Positions 1-6,836 of a stretch of 60,078 nucleotides of DNA are shown one piece after another. Source of the stretch: an uncultured Eubacteriales bacterium (GTDB taxonomy: Bacteria; Bacillota; Clostridia; Oscillospirales; Oscillospiraceae); assembly GCA_900319465.1 (NCBI GenBank), contig ONOL01000008.1, positions 1 through 60,078 of the forward strand, read 5' to 3'. The translations under genes and the position numbers were made by a program. Below the pieces are notes generated by a model. The model did no database searches. It worked only from the letters and a program-made list of their open reading frames with translations, and was not told the origin of the DNA. The first letter of the stretch is position 1. Each line of letters begins with the position of its first letter.

Positions 1-81
1 ATACCGATTTGTCTTTTTGTTTCCAATTATCATCCAGCAGAGCAGAAAGGTTTGGGGCCTCGGCTACTCTGTCATTTTAGC

Positions 82-125
82 ACAAAAAACAAAGCACGGT
101 AATTCTATCAAAATTACCGTGCTTT
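82..125 (-). terminator. Rho-independent terminator of tRNA-Ser
   Basis: A 14-bp perfect inverted repeat (arms at 91-104 and 112-125, AAAGCACGGTAATT on the plus strand) lies immediately 3' of the tRNA on the minus strand and is followed, in that direction, by a run of six T (complement of 84-89). No gene is visible in bases 1-81. Confidence 0.85.
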
Positions 126-127
126 CA

Positions 128-219
128 TGGCGGAGATGGAGAGATTCGAACTCTCGAGGAGCTTTTGACCCCTACACGATTTCCAATCGTGCGCGCTCGA
201 CCAACTACGCGACATCTCC
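128..219 (-). tRNA. tRNA-Ser (anticodon GGA)
   Basis: Read on the minus strand, a 7-bp acceptor stem (GGAGATG with CATCTCC), discriminator G and an encoded CCA end are present. The anticodon stem CACGA/TCGTG closes a TTGGAAA loop with anticodon GGA, which reads UCC/UCU serine codons. A long variable arm follows, as expected for a class II serine tRNA, and the T arm contains GTTCGAATC. Length is 92 nt including CCA. It has its own promoter and terminator, so it is a single-gene transcript. Confidence 0.95.
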
Positions 220-261
220 GTATTGCTCAAGAAAGCGAACTATTCACTTGTCAGCCTGCGT

Positions 262-290
262 ATTATAATATACCTTCTCCCCAAAGTCAA
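262..290 (-). promoter_or_regulatory. Promoter of tRNA-Ser
   Basis: On the minus strand TTGACT (complement of 285-290) and TATAAT (complement of 262-267) are separated by exactly 17 bases, about 40 bases before the tRNA 5' end. This is a near-consensus housekeeping sigma promoter. Confidence 0.85.
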
Positions 291-430
291 GAATATTTTC
301 GCCCTCCGGTGCAAAAACTTGAAGAAAACAGCCGGGCTGCCAACCGGCCCCGCGCGCTGCCGGAAAGCGGGAAGCTTTCGCCGCGACCGCCGGGCGCCGG
401 CGGGCTTCGCACCGGGAGGGAGGAACGCAT

Positions 431-868
431 ATGAACATGCAGAACGACGAATACCGCCGCTACGCCGACCGGCACGCGCCGCGCTCTCAGGTGGGGCGCA
501 ACTGCCTCGGGGCCTTCCTGGTGGGCGGGACGATCTGCTGCCTCGGCCAGCTGCTCTTCACGCTGTTTCAGGCGGCAGGTCTGGACGAACAGGCGGCGGG
601 CACCGCCGAGTCCGTCTCGCTCATCGCGCTCGGCGCGCTGCTGACCGCGCTCGGGGTCTATGACGACCTGGCCGCGATCGGCCGGGCGGGGACGCTGGTG
701 CCCATCACGGGCTTTTCCAACTCCGTCGCGGCCCCGGCGCTGGAATTCAAGACCGAGGGGCTGGTCACGGGGACGGCGGTAAAGATGTTCTCCATCGCCG
801 GGCCGGTCATCGTCTTCGGGCTTGCCGCGAGCACGGTCTACGGTATCCTTCTGGTCCTTTTCGCTTAG
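431..868 (+). CDS. spoVAC: Stage V sporulation protein AC
   Basis: A 145-residue membrane protein matching the SpoVAC family over its whole length. Visible family features are the N-terminal NCLGAFLVGGTICCLGQ segment, the GVYDDL turn, the VPITGFSNSVAAPALEFK segment with EGLVTG, and a final hydrophobic helix. SpoVAC is part of the SpoVA channel in the spore inner membrane that moves Ca-dipicolinate in during sporulation and out in germination; the B. subtilis protein is a mechanosensitive channel. GGGAGG at 415-420 sits before the start ATG at 431. Unlike the usual spoVA operon, no spoVAD or spoVAE follows: the next gene is a convergent LysR regulator whose stop overlaps by 4 bases. No sigma-G promoter could be called with confidence in the 140 bases upstream. 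Confidence 0.9.
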   Translation: MNMQNDEYRRYADRHAPRSQVGRNCLGAFLVGGTICCLGQLLFTLFQAAGLDEQAAGTAESVSLIALGALLTALGVYDDLAAIGRAGTLVPITGFSNSVAAPALEFKTEGLVTGTAVKMFSIAGPVIVFGLAASTVYGILLVLFA

Positions 869-1776
869 GGCAGCGCCGGTCGCTGCGCGCTGAGGACCAG
901 ACGCCCCACCACGCTCTGGGCGCAGCGGATGAAGCGGCGGATGTTCCGGTCGGAGGCGCGCCGTTCGCTCAGGGAGAGGCAGAGGCGGCGCACGGCGGGC
1001 GGCTCCAGCGGCGAGACCTGCACCTTCGCCTGCATATCCCGCATGATGAGCGAGGAGAGGATGCTGACGCCGAGCCCGTGCTCCACCATGGAGACGATGG
1101 CGGCGTCGTCCAGATTCGTGTGCCGTACCCGGGAGGCGAGCTTGTCCAGCCCGCTGTCGAAGAGCGGGTCGATGTCCAGGTTGAAGTCGAAGGAGGGCAT
1201 CAGGAACTCCTTGCCCGCAAAGCCCGAGAGCGGGAAGGGGCTCCCGTCCTCCCGGCTTCCCTCCGGCAGGATCGCGACGAGCGCGTCGTCCGCCAGCGGC
1301 ACCATGTGCAGCCCCTGGCACAGCGACTCCTGATAGCTCACGATGGCGCAGTCCAGCTCGTCGTTTTTCAGCCGGTCGTAGAGATCCACGATCCCGCCCA
1401 CGTCCATGACCACGTCGGTGTCCGGGCTGAGACGGCGGAACTCCGCAAGGATCGAGGGGAGCCACTGCCGCGCAACGCTTGCGTAGGCGCCGAGGCGCAG
1501 CGTGGAGAAGCTGAACTGCCGCAGCCGCTCCGTCTCCTCCTCCATCTCGCGGGAGGCGGCCAGAAGCTTCCGCATGGCGGGGCGGAGCTGTTGCCCGGCG
1601 GGGGAGAGGTGCACGCCGTTCTTGCTGCGCACCAGCAGATTGAGCCCCAGCTCCTCCTCCAGCGCGTTCATCATATGCGTCAGGCCGGACTGGGTATAGC
1701 CCAGCTCCTGCGCCGCGGCGGTCAGACTGCCCCGGTCTACGGCGGTCAGAAGCGCGTTGATCTTCTTCGTGTCCAT
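865..1776 (-). CDS. LysR-family transcriptional regulator
   Basis: A 303-residue protein of normal LysR length. Residues 1-60 form the winged helix-turn-helix (AAAQELGYTQSGLTHMMNAL... EELG..LLVRSKNGVHLSPAG), and residues about 85-300 the periplasmic-binding-protein-like effector domain (LRLGAYASVARQWLPSILAEF onwards). It is transcribed away from the sodium symporter at 2025, with a shared 248-bp AT-rich region containing inverted repeats suited to a LysR dimer. By the usual logic of divergent LysR genes it probably controls that transporter in response to its substrate; the effector cannot be read from sequence. The stop codon overlaps the end of spoVAC. Confidence 0.93.
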   Translation of the reverse strand: MDTKKINALLTAVDRGSLTAAAQELGYTQSGLTHMMNALEEELGLNLLVRSKNGVHLSPAGQQLRPAMRKLLAASREMEEETERLRQFSFSTLRLGAYASVARQWLPSILAEFRRLSPDTDVVMDVGGIVDLYDRLKNDELDCAIVSYQESLCQGLHMVPLADDALVAILPEGSREDGSPFPLSGFAGKEFLMPSFDFNLDIDPLFDSGLDKLASRVRHTNLDDAAIVSMVEHGLGVSILSSLIMRDMQAKVQVSPLEPPAVRRLCLSLSERRASDRNIRRFIRCAQSVVGRLVLSAQRPALP

Positions 1777-1796
1777 ATGTGGTATTTCACTTTCTT

Positions 1797-1832
1797 ATAG
1801 TATAAAACTATCCATGAGAATTTGTAATTACA
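1797..1832. promoter_or_regulatory. Candidate LysR operator between divergent genes
   Basis: Two inverted repeats lie just upstream of the LysR start: ATAG-N7-CTAT at 1797-1811, which fits the dyad T-N11-A type of LysR site, and the perfect palindrome TGTAATTACA at 1823-1832. They precede the transporter -35 element at 1851. Assignment to this LysR protein is inferred from position only. Confidence 0.45.
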
Positions 1833-1850
1833 TACATGATAATGCAGAGT

Positions 1851-1880
1851 TTGGTAAATTGCAAGAAAAAATGCTATACT
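1851..1880 (+). promoter_or_regulatory. Probable promoter of the NSS transporter
   Basis: TTGGTA (1851-1856) and TATACT (1875-1880) are 18 bases apart. A start near 1887 would give a leader of about 138 nt before the transporter ATG, which contains the hairpin described at 1952-1983. Confidence 0.55.
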
Positions 1881-1951
1881 CTTTTTACCGAAGCAAAGGA
1901 TAAAAGTCTGTTCGGTCTCAGACGAGAAGGCAAGCACGCATTTCACGGCGG

Positions 1952-1983
1952 CTGACGTCCGGTGGGACCGGTCAGATATTTTT
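1952..1983 (+). promoter_or_regulatory. Leader hairpin with U-tract (possible attenuator)
   Basis: CTGA (1952-1955) pairs with TCAG (1972-1975) and CCGGT (1959-1963) with ACCGG (1967-1971) around a GGG loop with a 3-nt bulge. A T-rich stretch including six consecutive T follows at once. This looks like an intrinsic terminator placed inside the transporter leader, 40 bases before the ATG, so it may attenuate expression. No complete alternative antiterminator was identified. Confidence 0.4.
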
Positions 1984-2024
1984 TGTTTGGGCAAAATGAG
2001 GAAAATGTAGAGAGGAGAGTTTTT

Positions 2025-3557
2025 ATGGAAAACAATCGCAGTTCCTGGGGCAGCAATCTGGGCTTCCTGCTCGCTGCCATCGGCTCGGCTGTCGGCCTCG
2101 GCAACATCTGGGGCTTCCCCTACAAGATGGGCAAATCCGGCGGCTTTACCTTCCTGATCGTCTACCTGCTGCTTGCTGTGTTCGTGGGTATGATCATCAT
2201 GGTCTCCGAGCTGGCTGTCGGCCGTAAGACCAAGCTGAGCCCCATCGACGCCTATCGGAAGGTGTCCAAGAAGTTCGCGTGGATCGGCTGGCTGGCGACC
2301 ATCGCGCCCTTCCTGATCATGAGCTTCTACACGGTGCTGGGCGGCTACTGCCTGCAGTACATCGCGCTGAACATGACGAAGCTGAGCTTCGGCAACGACG
2401 CGGTCGCCATGAGCGGCGGCGACGTGTTCGGCGCCATGCTGACCACGCCCCTCGGCTGTGTGGTGTTCACGGCTCTGTTCATCATCATCTGCATGCTGAT
2501 CGTGCAGGGCGGCGTCTCCGGCGGCATCGAAAAGTTCAACAAGATCGGCATGCCCGCCCTGTTTGTGATGCTGCTCATCATCATCGTCCGTGCGCTGACG
2601 CTCCCCAACGCCGTGGAAGGCCTGAAGTTCATGTTCGTCCCCGGCTATGCGGTCAAGGCCGGCTTCATTGAGAAGTCCCCCGACCTGATCACCGTTCTCG
2701 GCACCGCCGGCGGCCAGATGTTCTTCTCCCTGTCCCTGGCCATGGGCGCCATCCTGACCTACGGCTCCTACCTCGGCAAGGAAGAGAACCTCGTCAAGAA
2801 CTCCGTCATCATCGTCGCGGCCGATACCCTGATCGCCCTGATGGCCGGTATCGCCGTTATCCCCGCCGCCGTTTCCTACGGCCTCAGCCAGGGCATGGCT
2901 CCCGGCGAGATCACCCTGCGCGGCCCCGGCCTGCTGTTCATCACCCTGCAGGACGTGTTCTCCAACATGGGCAAGCTCGGACCCCTCTTCGGCGTCATCT
3001 TCTACGTACTGGTTCTGATCGCGGCCATTTCCTCCGCCATCTCCCTGATGGAGACCATCGCCGCTCACTGGATCGACAAGGACCTCCTCAAGGGCGAGAA
3101 GGATACCCGTCAGCAGCGCGTGCTGACCGTGTCCCTGCTCATCCTCATCGAGGCTGTCGTCGTCGCCTGGGACGGTCTGGGCTCCAACTTCTCCCCCGCC
3201 AGCCTGCTCGGGCTGTCCACGATGCCCACCTTCCTGGATTGCTTCCTGGACTTCATGGACTGCTGGTCTGAGGGCATCGCGATGCCTCTCGGCGCCATGC
3301 TGATGGCGCTGATGATCGGCTGGGAGAAGGGTCCCGATCTGGTGCTGGACGAGGTCGCCCACGGCGATCCCTCCGATGGCTTCAAGAAGTTCTACCGCCT
3401 GTGCATCAAGTTCATCGTGCCTATCGTCATGGCCTTCGTGCTTGCCGGTCAGATGATCGACTTCTTCGGCGGCGCGCAGATCATTTGGTACGTTGTCGCC
3501 GTGCTGGCTCTGGTGGTGTTCTTCTTCGTCGCCTACGCCAAGCCCAAAGCGGAATAA
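2025..3557 (+). CDS. Sodium-dependent transporter, NSS/SNF family
   Basis: A 510-residue integral membrane protein of the neurotransmitter:sodium symporter family (LeuT fold), which imports amino acids or related solutes with Na+. The diagnostic first helix SAVGLGNIWGFPYK with GSAVGLGN is at residues about 18-33, followed by GGFTFLIVYLL. About 11 to 12 hydrophobic helices are visible, typical of bacterial NSS proteins with a missing or weak TM12. The ATG at 2025 was chosen because AGAGGAG lies 7 bases upstream. Substrate cannot be told from sequence; bacterial relatives carry tryptophan, tyrosine, leucine or alanine. A strong terminator follows, so it is monocistronic. Likely regulated by the divergent LysR protein. 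Confidence 0.93.
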   Translation: MENNRSSWGSNLGFLLAAIGSAVGLGNIWGFPYKMGKSGGFTFLIVYLLLAVFVGMIIMVSELAVGRKTKLSPIDAYRKVSKKFAWIGWLATIAPFLIMSFYTVLGGYCLQYIALNMTKLSFGNDAVAMSGGDVFGAMLTTPLGCVVFTALFIIICMLIVQGGVSGGIEKFNKIGMPALFVMLLIIIVRALTLPNAVEGLKFMFVPGYAVKAGFIEKSPDLITVLGTAGGQMFFSLSLAMGAILTYGSYLGKEENLVKNSVIIVAADTLIALMAGIAVIPAAVSYGLSQGMAPGEITLRGPGLLFITLQDVFSNMGKLGPLFGVIFYVLVLIAAISSAISLMETIAAHWIDKDLLKGEKDTRQQRVLTVSLLILIEAVVVAWDGLGSNFSPASLLGLSTMPTFLDCFLDFMDCWSEGIAMPLGAMLMALMIGWEKGPDLVLDEVAHGDPSDGFKKFYRLCIKFIVPIVMAFVLAGQMIDFFGGAQIIWYVVAVLALVVFFFVAYAKPKAE

Positions 3558-3580
3558 AGCGTCCCTGTTCCCGATTTTTC

Positions 3581-3618
3581 GACCGGCTGCGGTTTTCCGC
3601 AGCCGGTTTCCTTTTTCG
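3581..3618 (+). terminator. Terminator of the NSS transporter
   Basis: CCGGCTGCGG (3583-3592) and CCGCAGCCGG (3597-3606) form a perfect 10-bp stem with a TTTT loop, followed by TTTCCTTTTT. Confidence 0.9.
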
Positions 3619-3684
3619 CGTTTTGCTTGCGGCGCGGCTGCGGATGTGATATGGTAGGCGCAGAAACGACGGGAGGCTGAGCGT

Positions 3685-4341
3685 ATGATCGCCAAGGTAA
3701 ATGGAGTCGAGCTGTACTATGAAAAGACCGGAGCGGGGCGCCCGCTGCTGATGGTGCACGGCAACGGGGAGGATCACAGCATCTTCAACGAGGCCGTGAA
3801 GGAGCTGAAGCGGGATTTCTGCTGCTATACGGTGGATTCCCGGGGCCACGGCCGCAGCAGCCGTGTGCCGACCCTGCACTACGAGGACATGGCGGACGAC
3901 ATGATCGCTTTCATGGAGGCGCTGAATCTGCGCGACGCGGTGTTTTACGGCTTCAGCGACGGCGGCGTGGTCGGCCTGATCGCGGCCTCCCGCTGCGCGC
4001 GGATCACGACGCTGATCGTCAGCGGCGCGAATCTCAGCCCGAAGGGCGTCGCGCGAAAGATCCGGCTGTCGATCTGGGCCTGGAACCTCCTGAAGCCCGA
4101 CGACAAGCTCGCGCTGATGCTGCGCGAGCCGCAGATCTCCGAGGACACGCTGCGGGCCATCCGGGCGGAAACGCTGGTGCTCGCGGGCAGCGGCGATTTG
4201 ATCCTGCCGGAGGAGACGCGGCGCATCGCCGCCGGGATTCCCGGGGCGAAGCTCCAGATCGTACAGGGGGAGGACCACGGCTCCTACATCGTGCACAGCA
4301 CGAGGATCGCCGCGATCATCCGGGAATTCGTGCTGGCGTGA
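3685..4341 (+). CDS. Alpha/beta hydrolase
   Basis: A 218-residue cytoplasmic hydrolase. The oxyanion segment HGNGEDHS (about residues 25-32), DSRGHGRSS (51-59), the nucleophile elbow GFSDGG with Ser at about 91, an acidic residue in GSGDLILPEE near 171 and the catalytic His in GEDHGSY near 198 are all present, so it should be active. The protein is short: the cap or lid domain between the nucleophile and acid is small. RBS GGGAGG is 10 bases before the ATG. Substrate unknown. Flanked by terminators on both sides, thus transcribed alone. Confidence 0.9.
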   Translation: MIAKVNGVELYYEKTGAGRPLLMVHGNGEDHSIFNEAVKELKRDFCCYTVDSRGHGRSSRVPTLHYEDMADDMIAFMEALNLRDAVFYGFSDGGVVGLIAASRCARITTLIVSGANLSPKGVARKIRLSIWAWNLLKPDDKLALMLREPQISEDTLRAIRAETLVLAGSGDLILPEETRRIAAGIPGAKLQIVQGEDHGSYIVHSTRIAAIIREFVLA

Positions 4342-4383
4342 CCCGGCCTGCCGCAGCGAGCGGCTGCGCCTGTTGGACAGCAA

Positions 4384-4413
4384 GCCGCCCGGGGCGTCGC
4401 CCCGGGCGGCTTT
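4384..4413. terminator. Hairpin between convergent genes
   Basis: GCCGCCCGGGG (4384-4394) and CCCCGGGCGGC (4400-4410) form an 11-bp GC-rich stem with a short loop, followed by TTTG on the plus strand. It lies between the hydrolase and the convergent small gene at 4420 and probably ends both transcripts, though the U-tract is poor. Confidence 0.65.
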
Positions 4414-4419
4414 GCCGAA

Positions 4420-4644
4420 TCACGGTTTTTTCACAGGGGAACCGGTCTGTCCCGGCCTGTTTTCCCGCTGCCTTTTTGCCGCAGCGCAGCTCCCGCAGGA
4501 GGCGCAGCGCGCACAGTCGCAGCCGCAGGAGGACTTGCCCGCTTTCCCGGCGCGCACCATACTGCGCACCGCCAGCGCCATCACGAGCGCCAGCGCCGCC
4601 AGGATCACGAGATCTGCGAGATGTGCCGTGAGAAAGCCGGGCAT
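4420..4644 (-). CDS. FeoB-associated Cys-rich membrane protein
   Basis: A 74-residue protein with one N-terminal membrane helix (residues about 10-30), a basic stretch and a Cys cluster SSCGCDCARCASCGSC at about 38-53, the layout of the FeoB-associated Cys-rich membrane family (PF12669), which usually sits beside the ferrous iron transporter FeoB. No feoA or feoB is present in this window, so it is an isolated copy. The start at 4644 is supported by AGGAGGT on the minus strand (complement near 4652-4661) and a near-consensus promoter upstream. Role in iron uptake is inferred from family association only. Confidence 0.8.
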   Translation of the reverse strand: MPGFLTAHLADLVILAALALVMALAVRSMVRAGKAGKSSCGCDCARCASCGSCAAAKRQRENRPGQTGSPVKKP

Positions 4645-4732
4645 AGTCGTTTGACCTCCTTGCGTGCCGTTCCGGGGAGCGAAAACGGAGAAGCAGCCGC
4701 TTCCGGGGCTCCTCCTCGCTTCTGCCATTATG

Positions 4733-4761
4733 ATTATACCGCACGCCGAAGCTCCCGACAA
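4733..4761 (-). promoter_or_regulatory. Promoter of the FeoB-associated gene
   Basis: On the minus strand TTGTCG (complement of 4756-4761) and TATAAT (complement of 4733-4738) are 17 bases apart. Confidence 0.8.
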
Positions 4762-4828
4762 GCAATTTATCCCGCTGCCCGCGCCCGCGGCGAGAGAAAA
4801 AAGGGGGAGGCGCGCGGGAAAGCGCCCC

Positions 4829-4857
4829 TTGGCAGCCGGCGCGCGCTGCGGTATAAT
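4829..4857 (+). promoter_or_regulatory. Promoter of the PLP-enzyme gene
   Basis: TTGGCA (4829-4834) and TATAAT (4852-4857) are 17 bases apart, 78 bases before the ATG at 4936. It is back to back with the minus-strand promoter at 4733-4761. Confidence 0.85.
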
Positions 4858-4935
4858 ATGGGACAGGAGCAAAGCTCCCAACGCGGGACGCGAAAAGCGT
4901 TTTGCCGCAAATTTATTTAGGACGGAGGCGGCTGC

Positions 4936-5880
4936 ATGAAGCATCCGAACGATTTCCACCGGCTGCGGCTGGGGATCTTTCCCACGCCGGTCCATAAGCT
5001 GGAAAACATCAGCCGGCTGCTGGGCGCGGAGATTTGGATCAAGAGGGACGATCTGAGCGGACTCGGCCTCGGCGGCAACAAGGTGCGGAAGCTGGAGTTC
5101 CTGCTGGCGGACGCGAAGGCGCAGGGGGCGGAAGTGGTCTTTACCACGGGCGGCGCGCAGTCCAACCACGCCATGCTCACCGCGGCGGCCGCCAGGCGCC
5201 TGGGCATGACGCCGGTCCTGATCCTCAAAAAGCGCGGCGTGACCGCCTGCCGCGGCAACCAGCTTCTGGAAAAGATCCTGGGCGCGGACGTGCGCTTTGT
5301 GGATACCGACGACTACGCAGATATCTACGCCGAGATGGACCGGGTCGGCGCGGCGCTCGGCAGGCCGTATTACAAAATTCCCTGCGGCGGCTCCAACGCC
5401 CTCGGAAGCCTCGGCTACGCGGCCTGCGCGCGGGAGATCGCCGAGCAGGGACCGCGCTTTGACCACATTATCTGCGCCGAGGGCAGCGGCGGCACCATGG
5501 CGGGGCTTGCGCTGGGCGCGAAGCTGTACCTGCCGGGAACGAAGGTGCACGGCATGATGGTGGACACCGACCCCTTCGACGAGATCACGCCCCGGCTCAT
5601 GCGCGAGGCGGCGGCGCTGCTCGAGGCCCCGGTCGAGGTCACGGACGCGGACTATTCGCTGTGCGACTGCTGCGGCCCCGGCTACGCGATCCCCTCGGAA
5701 GAGGGGAACGCCGCCATGCGCCTGATGGCGGAGAACGAGGGGCTGTTCCTCGACCCGGTGTATACCGGCAAGGCCTTCGCCGGGCTTGTCGCCATGGCGA
5801 GGGAGGGCGCGTTCCGGGAGGGCGGGCGCGTGCTGTTTCTGCACAGCGGCGGCGCGGGCGGCCTCTTCGCGGTGGAATGA
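4936..5880 (+). CDS. dcyD: D-cysteine desulfhydrase family PLP enzyme
   Basis: A 314-residue cytoplasmic fold-type II pyridoxal-phosphate enzyme of the ACC deaminase/D-cysteine desulfhydrase family. The PLP lysine lies in LGGNKVRKLEFLLADA at about residues 50-65, GGAQSNHA at 76-83 binds substrate, and the phosphate-binding loop AEGSGGTMAGL is near 180. The segments fit DcyD, which splits D-cysteine into pyruvate, H2S and ammonia; ACC deaminase-like or D-amino-acid specificities in the same family cannot be excluded, hence the symbol is tentative. RBS GGACGGAGG precedes the ATG. A small conserved gene follows 12 bases downstream and shares the terminator. Confidence 0.85.
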   Translation: MKHPNDFHRLRLGIFPTPVHKLENISRLLGAEIWIKRDDLSGLGLGGNKVRKLEFLLADAKAQGAEVVFTTGGAQSNHAMLTAAAARRLGMTPVLILKKRGVTACRGNQLLEKILGADVRFVDTDDYADIYAEMDRVGAALGRPYYKIPCGGSNALGSLGYAACAREIAEQGPRFDHIICAEGSGGTMAGLALGAKLYLPGTKVHGMMVDTDPFDEITPRLMREAAALLEAPVEVTDADYSLCDCCGPGYAIPSEEGNAAMRLMAENEGLFLDPVYTGKAFAGLVAMAREGAFREGGRVLFLHSGGAGGLFAVE

Positions 5881-5892
5881 GGGAGGCGCACG

Positions 5893-6114
5893 ATGGGACT
5901 GTTTTCCAAAAAGAAAGAGACGCCGCCGCTCTTCCCGCCGGAACAGTATGAGCCGGTGCTGCGCTGCAGCATCTGCACGGGGGAGCAGGTCGCCTGCATG
6001 CGCGAGCGCGCCAGCGGCAGGATGCGCGAGATCATGCTGATCCGGGACGCGGAGGATCTGGAGCGCTTCCGCCGGAGCTACGGCGTGACGGGCGAGATCA
6101 GACGGGTTTATTGA
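5893..6114 (+). CDS. Small conserved protein with CxxC motif
   Basis: A 73-residue soluble protein starting with a Lys-rich segment (MGLFSKKKE) and containing LRCSICTGEQVACMRER, with a Cys-x-x-Cys pair and a third Cys about seven residues on, then a short alpha/beta tail (MLIRDAEDLERFRRSYGV). GGGAGG stands before the ATG. It follows the PLP enzyme by 12 bases and ends at the shared terminator, so the two are co-transcribed. I do not recognise a named function; the Cys residues could bind a metal or take part in sulfur or redox chemistry, which would fit an H2S-producing neighbour, but this is inference. Confidence 0.7.
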   Translation: MGLFSKKKETPPLFPPEQYEPVLRCSICTGEQVACMRERASGRMREIMLIRDAEDLERFRRSYGVTGEIRRVY

Positions 6115-6153
6115 AAAAGGGAATGTGAAAACGGTTTTTCACATTCCTTTTTT
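6114..6153 (+). terminator. Terminator of the dcyD operon
   Basis: GGAATGTGAAAA (about 6120-6131) and TTTTCACATTCC (6136-6147) form a 12-bp stem closed by a short loop and followed by a run of T. The 188 bases between here and 6342 hold nothing I can assign. Confidence 0.9.
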
Positions 6154-6341
6154 ATCCGTATCGAACCATTGCGAAGGATTCCCGCGGCCGTATACCGCCG
6201 GACAAGGCGAAAGCCGCAGAGCGGGATGCACACGGGTTTGCCGATCGCTTTCGTGATTTCGGGAAACCCGGGGGATGCTCCTTGCTTGAAAAAACAGGGA
6301 AACGGGGGAAAAGCATCTGCGAAATGGGTTTCGCGTTTGCC

Positions 6342-6770
6342 TTATTTCCGCCGGGTCTGCAGCTCCCGGCCGGCCAGCACAAAGCTCATGCCCGCCGCGA
6401 TGGCGAGGGCAAACTCCAGGGTCTGCGTGCCGTATTCCCGGGCGCTTGCGAGATCGCGCTGCACCACGCAGCTCATGGCGTAGTACAGGGAACTGCCGGG
6501 CACGAGGGGGATGACGGCGGGAATCACGAAGAGAGTCGCGGGCGTGCGCATGAAACGCGCGAGCAGTTCGGCGTAGACCACGGCCGCGGCCGAGGCGGCG
6601 AGGCAGGCCAGAAACGGCGAGGGGAGGAGACGGCCGAGCAGCAGATATACGCCCCAGCTGAGCAGTCCGCCCAGCCCGGCGGGAAGCAGATAGCGGCGGC
6701 GCAGCCCGAAGAGCAGCGCAAAGCCAAGCGAGCCGCAGAAGGCCGTGACGAGCTGAAGGAAAAGGTTCAT
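6342..6770 (-). CDS. Threonine/serine exporter family, small subunit (ThrE_2/DUF3815)
   Basis: A 142-residue membrane protein with four to five hydrophobic helices (LVTAFCGSLGFALLFGL, GLGGLLSWGVYLLLG, LAASAAAVVYAELLAR, then PAVIPLVPGSSLYYAM and a final helix). The VPGSSLYYAM segment is the hallmark of the ThrE C-terminal half (PF12821). In Corynebacterium ThrE both halves are one chain; in many Firmicutes they are split as here. The start ATG at 6770 has GGGGGT before it; a GTG at 6821 would add 17 residues but without a better ribosome site. It follows the large subunit by 66 bases in the same direction. Confidence 0.85.
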   Translation of the reverse strand: MNLFLQLVTAFCGSLGFALLFGLRRRYLLPAGLGGLLSWGVYLLLGRLLPSPFLACLAASAAAVVYAELLARFMRTPATLFVIPAVIPLVPGSSLYYAMSCVVQRDLASAREYGTQTLEFALAIAAGMSFVLAGRELQTRRK

Positions 6771-6836
6771 CGTTACCCCCAAAAAATGAGAAGAAATAGG
6801 AGCCCGAAGCCTGCGAAGCACAGGCGCGGAGGAATG

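Noticed and set aside
17-268. Short plus-strand open frame over the tRNA-Ser
   Set aside because: It runs across the tRNA and its terminator with no ribosome site.
1959-1980. T-box riboswitch before the NSS transporter (TGGGACC bulge-like sequence, hairpin, U-tract)
   Set aside because: Fewer than 80 nt lie between the probable promoter and this hairpin, too short for stem I and the specifier loop, and the bulge sequence is part of the terminator-like stem itself.
4645-5844. Extension of the FeoB-associated gene frame upstream through dcyD
   Set aside because: The region is antisense to dcyD; the AGGAGGT site and promoter place the start at 4644.
6771-6821. GTG start at 6821 for the small ThrE subunit
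   Set aside because: The extra 17 residues lack family similarity and the ATG at 6770 has a better ribosome site.
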